NCBI RefSeq assembly: GCF_000237925.1
Contig: NC_031497.1
Coordinates: 24,404,178-24,468,177, forward strand
DNA from: Schistosoma mansoni
Lineage: Eukaryota; Platyhelminthes; Trematoda; Strigeidida; Schistosomatidae
Reading direction: 5' to 3'
DNA: 64,000 nt
Within the stretch, counting starts at the first letter, position 1, and each line of letters opens with the position of its first letter. Positions 56,726 to 64,000 of this stretch are shown here, piece after piece. A program made the position numbers and the translations under genes. Below the pieces are notes generated by a model. The model ran no database searches. It had not been told where the DNA came from and worked only from the letters and a program-made list of their open reading frames with translations.

Positions 56726-58466
56726 TACATGAGGATTGAATGGATCAAGACTATTTCCAACAAAGCTAGGATCTTCAATATCAAGGATAAAAAACGGATA
56801 GTGATCGCAACCAATCAGAACGAGCACTTTATTATGACAAAATTCCAAGTATAGAGACTGTCAATAATGATTATTTGCGATAGCGGAATTCCTTTCTTCC
56901 AGTTCATCCGTATTACAATGTTACGAACTAGGAACATCCCAGTATGTATACTTTGATAGCTACCGACATCTATAAAAATCGTCTTACATAGTCACAAGTA
57001 TATGAAGTAGGCATGAAAGCTTCTGACGTATCTCACTAGGAATTTACCGATGACAAACATACAATGCCACACCTTTCAGGAAACATCAAGTGGGTCATCA
57101 TAATATCACTACTTATTTTTCTTGAATTAATGCCTATGAACGAATGGCTAGTGGGAAACTGCAGGCTCCGGTTTGGGTTGACGATGACAAAACATTAGTT
57201 AATTTATTTCATACCATTGAGTAGCTTTCACTGTAGTGTACAATATAGATAATATTAAGGCGCCATTATCACAATTCAGGATGATTACTATGTAGGTCAG
57301 TAAAAGGTTAACTGGTAAACCATGTCTTGAATAATGTCCATGAACACGAGATAAATTGACAAAACTTCGTACGTAAATGAATCAACGCATTACGGACATT
57401 ATTTCTGGCCTAGCTTACAAGTTGTGGAATATACTATAAGCAGACTACTTATGCTATAACTTGACAGACTATCCCAACTTTAATTCCCGAGATATTTAGC
57501 AAACTGTCCATAACACATGAAAACTAAACATTTAATAAATCATCCACACAGATGAAGAGACACACCTGGTATTTTGTTGGACCTATAGGTCCATTCTAAT
57601 ATCCATGCTTACCCGGAATGTTGCTTAATTCATATCATGTAATCAAGCACACTCGATAATCATATCTCAAGAAAGAATGCCATAAATGATAACGGATGCA
57701 ATATCGTATACTTCAGTAGGGTTAATTTAACTCAAATCTTTTAGACCTAAAGAGAGCCGGATCTCATCTACCTTATAGTATACACAATGCGTCTGATGGA
57801 CTGTCTGCACAAAACACCTGGCACGTTTCGGAATAATATAAAACATATTCAGAAACACAAACCGATCAGCCAACTCGGGCAAATGACAAGACTACAGTAT
57901 TTCTTAGCACTCCCTAGTGATTTCTAGGCCTAAAACTGAAAGACAAAACAATATACCTTAGGAGGGTGCAACCTGGTACTTGGGATTGATTATCCTTCTG
58001 GTGGACTTGGGAATATCGGAAGTCATTTCCATTGCTCAAACAGCAGAAGTCTCAATGTTCACCTATCATTTTAACCCTGATATTGTAAAAAGCCAAGTAC
58101 TGGACTCGTGTACTTTATGCAAAGTATTCCAAGCACTTGTCCAACAAAGTAAGCGATCATAAAACCTACTGACCACTGCTCAGAAATAACATTCTCAAAA
58201 GACATGAGACAGCTAAAAAACCACCAGTGAGTGAGTGGCTAGATCCTTGAACAAAATGAGAGAAGAGATGTCGAAAATCAAGTCAAGTTTCAACAACTAG
58301 CAGTATATGCAGCGCACAACCAGCAACTTCCTACGAACTTAGGAATGCACGACACATCAGGACTTGGACCCTAACTACTATTTTCTACAAAGTGGCTGAG
58401 ACAAGCGAATGCATACGAGTGCTCACCCATGAAAAAGCAGAAGACATGTTCCGGGGTTAGCTAAAT
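56726..58466. other. Unassigned DNA downstream of RPL9
   Basis: No simple repeats and no recognised element. A plus frame at 57980-58162 and the sequence up to 58440 have moderate GC and could be old coding DNA, but no motif was found. Confidence 0.4.
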
Positions 58467-58472
58467 TTTATT
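58467..58472 (-). terminator. Poly(A) signal of RPL9
   Basis: AATAAA on the minus strand. Its first A is the last base of the TGA stop codon, so the 3' UTR must be very short. Confidence 0.75.
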
Positions 58473-59068
58473 CAATTAGCTTCAATAGATTCTTTACTGG
58501 ATACATATATACCATCAAGAAATTTACGGATATCCTTGTGTCGAACCCTGCAGGACTGTTGAACAAGGGCAGCTAAAAAAAGATTACAAATAAAAGCCTG
58601 AAACTTACCACATTTTGCGACCTTTTCAATATCATTGCCCTCAATTTGAATTTCATCTTTCACTCCAGTGGCTGAGACTTTTACACCTGATTCCATAGGT
58701 ACAATCTTGGTCGCTTTTTCTCCTAAAAAGTTGCGGATCTCCAACTTGGAACCGTCGTTGGCTGGAATCATGTTGATGGGGAAGTGGGCATAAACGGACT
58801 TTAATTTATAACGATACCCAGATGTAACACCTTTTATCATATTTCCAATATGGGAGCAGACTGTCCGGACAGCAGCTAGCTCCTTTCTGTTGCCAAAAAA
58901 CTTTGTAACAACAATCCTTTTCGAGAAAACTTTGATGTCTAGGGACAAATGACCGAAGTCACGTTTCAGTGATCCACGAGGACCTTTGACGTAAACCACT
59001 CTTTTAATGGCTTTTACTTTTATGCCTTGAGGCACATTCACAGTTTCAGACGACTTTATAATCTTCAT
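58472..59068 (-). CDS. RPL9: 60S ribosomal protein L9 (uL6)
   Basis: A structural protein of the large cytosolic ribosomal subunit. The product aligns along its whole length with animal RPL9: VYVKGPRGSLKRDFGHLS near the N-terminus, GNRKELAAVRTVCSHIGNMI, VTSGYRYKLKSVYAHFPIN, EIRNFLGEK, EGNDIEKV, and HKDIRKFLDGIYVS near the end. The continuous frame has 198 codons, but 12 of them are an intron. The spliced product is 186 residues (human about 192) and then aligns without a gap. Exon 1 is 58609-59068 (460 nt) and exon 2 is 58472-58572 (101 nt). The ATG at 59068 is the family's usual start. No other intron is needed. The frame is intact, so this is a working gene, not a processed copy. A LINE remnant in the same orientation starts about 240 bp upstream. 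Confidence 0.96.
   Translation of the reverse strand: MKIIKSSETVNVPQGIKVKAIKRVVYVKGPRGSLKRDFGHLSLDIKVFSKRIVVTKFFGNRKELAAVRTVCSHIGNMIKGVTSGYRYKLKSVYAHFPINMIPANDGSKLEIRNFLGEKATKIVPMESGVKVSATGVKDEIQIEGNDIEKVAKCGKFQAFICNLFLAALVQQSCRVRHKDIRKFLDGIYVSSKESIEAN
58573..58608 (-). other. 36-nt in-frame intron of RPL9
   Basis: The minus-strand sequence starts GTAAGT and ends in TTTTTTTAG. Its length is a multiple of three and it has no stop, so it reads through as KFQAFICNLFL-like residues that no other RPL9 has. Removing it restores KCAALVQQ, which aligns with SAALIQQ of animals. It interrupts a Gly/Ala codon after its first base (phase 1). Confidence 0.92.
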
Positions 59069-59071
59069 TAT

Positions 59072-59095
59072 GTGTAAAGGCAGAAAAGAATGAAG
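59072..59095 (-). promoter_or_regulatory. Pyrimidine-rich leader upstream of RPL9
   Basis: The minus strand reads CTTCATTCTTTTCTGCCTTT a few bases before the ATG. Ribosomal protein mRNAs often start in such a tract (5' TOP-like). The transcription start is not known, and a trans-splice acceptor is also possible. Confidence 0.3.
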
Positions 59096-59329
59096 GTAAC
59101 AAATAAGGGATATCGCAAATCGTATTCCGTCTCAAACACACGCGCCGCAACTGCAACAACCGCCACAATTATCAGATGACCTTCAAGCCCAACGAGATTA
59201 ATTGTTTCAAGAAAGGCTAACAGCGATAAAGAATGTCCCTACTCACCCCTACCATCTTTAAGTTACTTCAGTCATAATAATGGAGAGTTGATAAGCAATA
59301 AAAAGGCCATTAAAACTACTCGGTCTACC

Positions 59330-59905
59330 TTTAATTCCAGTGTTCAGTCTTTATTAGGTTCAAATGGTTCAAATGGTTGAAGACGAAATAAAAGAAGCTT
59401 TCACTTAACGAACTTCCGTGTCTAGTAGCAGTGGATCACCAATACCTCCAGGCAAAAACCTAGGTATATTAACGATAATAGAGGAAAAAAGAATTTGATA
59501 AATCAAAATAATATGTTGTCCTTAGTCCTTAAGAATAAGTCAAGTTTCCTCTTAAAGGACTCCTGGGAAGTCACTTGGACTAGCTCAGTCGGCAGCGAAT
59601 TCCAGCATTCGACAACTCTTACAGAGTAGAAGCTATGTCTGCAGTCAGTTCTGTTATGTTGGGTCTCCAGTTTCCAGGCGTTACCTCTTAGGTTAGTATT
59701 GTGACTAAGCAGGTCAGTTGACCTGCTTCAGCTCTCGCAGTTGTGATTTCCGTGATGATTCAGTTTCTCCCCCAAAAGCTGTATAGCATGAAACGATACG
59801 ACTCGCTCAATTAAAATGTTCTATTTTTTCGACATTCGACTCGAAAACAGAAGCACATTGAGTTTGTGCGACAGTGGATTTTGCGAGACTATGTTTTGGA
59901 AAATA
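59330..59905 (-). mobile_element. LINE reverse-transcriptase C-terminus and 3' UTR, decayed
   Basis: The minus strand of 59520-59720 reads NTNLRGNAWKLETQHNRTD, then HSFYSVRVVECWNSLPTEL and SFKRKLDLFLRTK. The pattern FYS.RVV..WN.LP....A.S...FK..LD is a hallmark of the C-terminal end of many non-LTR reverse transcriptases. A stop and frame shifts occur just upstream. A 3' UTR with AATAAA lies at 59330-59500. The clade is uncertain (CR1/L2-like). Confidence 0.75.
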
Positions 59906-60130
59906 AGTCCCTACTACTCAGCTAAGATTCCATCCTCCACGGCGAATCGATCATTATTGAAATGTCCTCGAACCCCTTTATGATCAACTTCTGTTTATTC
60001 TGGTTTTAGAGATCTTTGTATCAGAAGACGTCCCTGACGAAAGTGTTGTTATGGCCTGTGAACCCGTGATATCTTCGTTAGTGAACCCGACGTGACCTGG
60101 TACACCTGATGACAAGCATTGAGTCCACCT
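59906..60130 (-). repeat. Copy 1 of a ~130-bp duplicated sequence
   Basis: The minus strand shares GGAATCTTAGCTGAGTAGTAG-like sequence and about 110 flanking bases, with substitutions, with 61355-61510. It directly precedes the LINE remnant and may be part of it. Confidence 0.5.
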
Positions 60131-60257
60131 CCTGCTGTAACTTCTCATGTATATTTTCACATATTGTGACATCACCTTTATGTTTCAAAATATTTCATAT
60201 ATTTACATATTTTACTTTGATCATCTATGGACAAACATTTAAACTTTTCGACATCAG

Positions 60258-60393
60258 GGCTCCAAGGTTCGCATTCCGCAGATAGTGACAGTTTTCACCG
60301 ACAACAACGAGGCCTCACTTTACTATACTCAGGCTGATTCACTTGAGGCAAGCGTGGTCGAATCACTGGGCAGTTCTATTCAGTACTGAATGG
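60258..60393 (+). other. Weak candidate terminal exon
   Basis: After TTCGACATCAG, a possible acceptor, a 44-codon frame reads GSKVRIPQIVTVFTDNNEA and ends in SLGSSIQY and a stop. Codon use is balanced and less AT-rich than the flanks. There is no known domain, and the call is speculative. Confidence 0.2.
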
Positions 60394-60696
60394 ACTATCG
60401 CATGAGTTTGAAATCTAGAGTGTTTGCCAATGATGTTTCCGAGTCGTACGGGATTTTGGAACGGGTCTTCCTGAAAGTGGAAACCTGACCGAAGGGTAAG
60501 GATAAGATAAACCCTTCAATAACGTCAGAATGGTATACGGATAAGGAACAAAAATGTTTCCACGACTGAGAGAAAACATTGGTCAGAGAACCTTTGATGT
60601 CGGCCTCTGTAGACAGCCACAACAAGTGCCATTAGTTCTTTTCACTCCAAGACACCGCTATTAATAGAGAAGTTGGATATCCTGACTGGTCCCTGA

Positions 60697-61173
60697 ACAC
60701 CATCACAAACATTAGCATCATTGAAGAAAAGCGCGAGTCGACCTGAAAGCAAACTAGTGGGATCTGTGCTACTCTCACTCGTTTTACGAACTTTTAAGAT
60801 AAGCCAAAACGAACCAAATGTAGTCAATCAAGCCTATGGCACAAAAGATCTGTTGCTAAAGCACGAGAAACAGATAATTATAAACGGCTTTAGTGCCACA
60901 TCACTAATTGCAAGTCAACCGGAAATTGCAAAAAACTATGAAGTTTCCTCAAATTTAAACCTACTGATAAGACAAATCGTCAGGCAGGGGTTCAAGACAG
61001 TCATAACGGCAAGATATAGATCCCTATCATATTCCACAAATGCGGTTATGAAGGTCTTCCGTCCCAACACAGAGTTAGAGATTAGCTTCGCTTTGACAAA
61101 TCCTGACGTTTGTGTAAAAGACTTTGTCTTCAATTTACAGTCGGTAAATGAAAAAACCGACTACTTAAGGTGA
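60697..61173 (+). CDS. Unknown open frame, 158 codons
   Basis: Open stop to stop with no ATG near the start; it would have to be an exon. Segments include SKLVGSVLLSLVLRTFKISQ, IIINGFSATSLIASQP and NTELEISFALTNPDVCVKD. There is no recognised motif. The opposite strand also has open frames here (60642-60827, 60936-61133). The stretch may instead be part of an old LINE read on the minus strand, where ISNFSINSGVL faintly resembles a reverse-transcriptase segment. Confidence 0.25.
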   Translation, partial: TPSQTLASLKKSASRPESKLVGSVLLSLVLRTFKISQNEPNVVNQAYGTKDLLLKHEKQIIINGFSATSLIASQPEIAKNYEVSSNLNLLIRQIVRQGFKTVITARYRSLSYSTNAVMKVFRPNTELEISFALTNPDVCVKDFVFNLQSVNEKTDYLR

Positions 61174-61354
61174 CAAATGGTATGCTTACTCTAACTTGAG
61201 TTTACGCAAATCGATTTACTGTATCTTTGACGTTATAGACATGTTGTTGGGTTGCTGGAACGCAGTAGCCTGCTAGTCAACCCGGGCACACAGAAGTTAA
61301 TAGACGGAAATACTAAACTATGTCAGATCTGGGCACGCAATGGTGGCCATCTCT

Positions 61355-61510
61355 TACGACTACTACTCAGCTAAGATTCCGTCCATCACCACAAATTTAT
61401 CATCATCATGATGTCTTGACTTTTGTCTAGACTGATTTTGGAGACCGTATTATCAGGATAATTTCCGGAGACAGTTTTGTTAAGCTTTGCGAATCTCTGG
61501 AATTTTCCGT
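61355..61510 (-). repeat. Copy 2 of a ~130-bp duplicated sequence
   Basis: Matches 59906-60130 on the same strand. After the shared AGCTGAGTAGTAG the two copies diverge, as expected for two insertions of one repeat. Confidence 0.5.
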
Positions 61511-61787
61511 TATGTTGTGCACTGAGAGATGATATACCGCAGAAAAAGAAAAAGTAAATGGTTCGCTAACTTCGAAATCAATATTGAAGACGCAGAATGC
61601 TAAAATAAGATCGCCTAGTATCCTATAGTGAATTAAACGGGAGATTATGAAGTTTTAACAGATCCTTTTATTTGAGGATGGAGCAATTTATAATCAATCT
61701 AGTCCCAATGGATTCAGCACTCTCTATCGTAATAACATCTTTACTAAGACCCACACTAACTGACTGGATTGAGTAATCTAAGAAGAA

Positions 61788-61975
61788 ACTTACGCTCCAG
61801 CCAAATAGCCATTAAAGCGCTTCGGAGTCTTTTCGTGGTGCTCTCAAATGCTTTGAGGAAGATATGGCTTGAACTTTGTGCTCTAGCTGTGTTCAGATGT
61901 TCGATCGTCGGATCATGGAGAAGCTTTTTGAACATGGCTGGTCCATTAGATTCAAACCAGACCTTCTCCAAAGCA
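61788..61975 (-). CDS. Candidate exon of an unknown gene
   Basis: The minus frame reads LEKVWFESNGPAMFKKLLHD, IEHLNTARAQSSSHIFLKAF and ALMAIWLE, then a consensus donor GTAAGTTT at 61793. The peptide looks protein-like (charged, mixed composition) but I cannot place it in a family. An acceptor was not fixed. Confidence 0.3.
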
Positions 61976-61990
61976 TTAAAAGTCGCTTAG

Positions 61991-64000
61991 AAACGAATGT
62001 AACATACTTGAAGCTGATGTATTACAGTTCGGAGTTGTTTTCAAGTTATGACTTCAAACTAGCTCTATTTCTTTTCGTATATGTGAAAGCTATACCCCAC
62101 TGCCGTCTACTGGGGAATATTAACTTGATTAATCATACTGAAATCAATTCCCGAAATCTAACTTTGAGGGAATATACACAGCGAATCATTATCAAATGAA
62201 TTGATGAAAGCATGCTCTCTTCACTACAAGAATCGTTTTTGAAACTCCATTTCACGTGGATATTACCATATATGAAATTGGATTCCACTACTCAATCTGC
62301 CCAGAGAACTGCATTTGGCCGGTCTTGCTGTCATAGGACAGCTGAATTTCGTAGCCAATGAGAACCTTTGAAGTGGTCGTTTTTGATATGACGGGAAGAA
62401 TTAGACTGATATGCTCATTATGATTTTCTACAACGTCGATTCCGTTTTCATTTACTTTAATGATTACTTAGTGTAGTATTTATTTTGTTTTCCTGTATGA
62501 CATTATATATATATAACACACGACATCCGTATATTAAATTACCATGAAGTATACTCAGCATGACACTCAGCATATAATAATATATTCTGAAAATAATAAT
62601 TGCAGAATTCACTCCAGTTTAGAAGCTTGATCAATTTGACATAAATAGTAACATTAGATGTAGAGAACAAACATGTGATAGAAGATTGTTCTAAGTTTGC
62701 CAGTTCAGTAACTGTTTAGGTAGTACATTTATGACATGTATTACAGTAATCTAATGCAACAGCAGGGAACTTTTAATTTTTTCTTAAATGGATTGCCTGT
62801 CGATTTATGAACGGTCATTTCCTGTGCCAGAACGAATTAATGGTAATTATCTACAACTAGAGAAAGTAAAATCAGAACAGAAAGCACGGAACAACAAAAC
62901 AATTATAACCAAAGTATGTCAGTCAGGTCTACACTGTTCACGTCAGATATTATTCAAATAAGTTAAGGTTTCTAGGAACAGTATCTACGTAAAGTGGCAG
63001 CAGGTAAGTTGCTTTACTAAAGAAATTCACTAATAAGAATGCCTGAACATTTAAAGTTCTTATATCTCACTTGTGGAGTAAAATACACTTAGAGATGGTA
63101 GAACATTTAATGCATTTCCAGAGGATCAGTATGCATCAACGCAACAAATAAAGAATGGGATTGATTTTATCGTTCGGATAAAACTCTACCCAACGTTCAA
63201 TTCATTCAAAACTATCAAGTCAAATCTTGTTAATGATACCTATAACATGAACTAAGCTCAGCGAGACACTCTGCAAATGATTTGTTATAATCCTAAGTAT
63301 TTTTCATATATGTGATTTCATTCTAATTAATAGTCAAAATGGGAGTACGAATCAATATATAAATGAGTGTATTTTCGACTAAGGTCGTCGTTGTGTTTGG
63401 GGTTAACAAATCTTCTTTTGTTCCAGTCTTTGTGTTCTCACTTTCCCATCGTGGGAATAGCTGTGCTTTCTCGCTTTTACAAGTATTAGTAATAAGTAAT
63501 TCCGTCCTAACAACCGGCAACGTCCAGATATGACAAAGTAGCATCCAATTAGAAGGCATATCAGTTTTTTGTACATTCGGGCTGCAAAAATACTCGGATT
63601 ATAATCCCTAGTGTTTGTTGCGCAAGGCGAATCGTATGATTGCTTTTCATGCTTCATTAGCTTTTGATTTCATTTTATGTAGGATTAAACTCATTTTAAC
63701 AAAGTGATCTTTACTAGCCAACTAGTTATTTTGAAACAGCGAAATCTAGGGTGGTCAAAATATGTGACCTCCAGAAAGAAACATACGATTGAGTCGTTTG
63801 AAATTGTTTGTCCGAAGTCAAATGTATGTCAAATTGTCATCGCCACATATTAACTGGAGGAATGTCTGAACATCTGTTCCGTAGAAACAGCTATATTGAA
63901 TCAGACTCAAATTATTGAAATGGAAGGGTAAATTTGAAAATTCGACCCAAAATATACGTCCAAACAGTGCTCAAAATGTAGCCAATGCGAAAAATCAATT
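61991..64000. other. Unassigned right end
   Basis: No recognised gene, repeat or RNA. Short frames at 62030-62199 and on the minus strand at 63323-63657 (one with a hydrophobic segment LICLLIGCYFVISG) have no known motif. Low in simple repeats, like the left end of the window. Confidence 0.45.

Noticed and set aside
57980-58162. 60-codon plus frame ending in ALVQQSKRS as a duplicate of the RPL9 segment AALVQQS
   Set aside because: The match is six residues with different codons and opposite strand, and no surrounding similarity; it is a coincidence.

Overview
The window looks like a piece of a blood-fluke (Schistosoma) genome. It is AT-rich, has no prokaryote-style gene packing, and holds two 200-N assembly gaps. 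It is crowded with repeats typical of schistosomes: Sm-alpha-like retroposons carrying a hammerhead ribozyme, RTE-clade LINEs of the SR2 type, other LINE tails, and a Penelope-like element. The species cannot be fixed from sequence alone.

Layout: 1-2.7 kb is single-copy-looking DNA with no gene I can name. From about 2.6 to 56.7 kb the DNA is a repeat field. It contains one long Penelope-like retroelement (3981-6552), seven RTE LINE fragments of two subfamilies, two SINE-like families, a third ~500-bp repeat that shares its 3' tail with a LINE, other LINE ends, a fossil LTR with a primer-binding site, and many microsatellites. I recognise no host gene there; a 93-codon ORF at 24136-24417 belongs to a multi-copy sequence of unknown function. 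From 56.7 to 64 kb simple repeats and SINEs almost stop. That part holds the one clear host gene, ribosomal protein RPL9 (uL6) on the minus strand at 58472-59068, with a 36-nt in-frame intron and a stop codon that overlaps its poly(A) signal. A decayed LINE end lies about 240 bp upstream of it, followed by several weak candidate exons.

The strongest theme is self-cleaving RNA. Three different repeat families here each carry a recognisable hammerhead ribozyme: the Sm-alpha-like retroposon, a second tRNA-headed SINE (called family B below), and the terminal repeat of the Penelope-like element. The two SINE families have the same plan (Pol III A and B boxes, then the ribozyme) and nearly the same ribozyme stem II, but different paired sequences in stems I and III. 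Both families often occur as inverted, foldback dimers. Several insertions can be bounded by target-site duplications read directly from the sequence: 12, 13, 14 and up to 24 bp.
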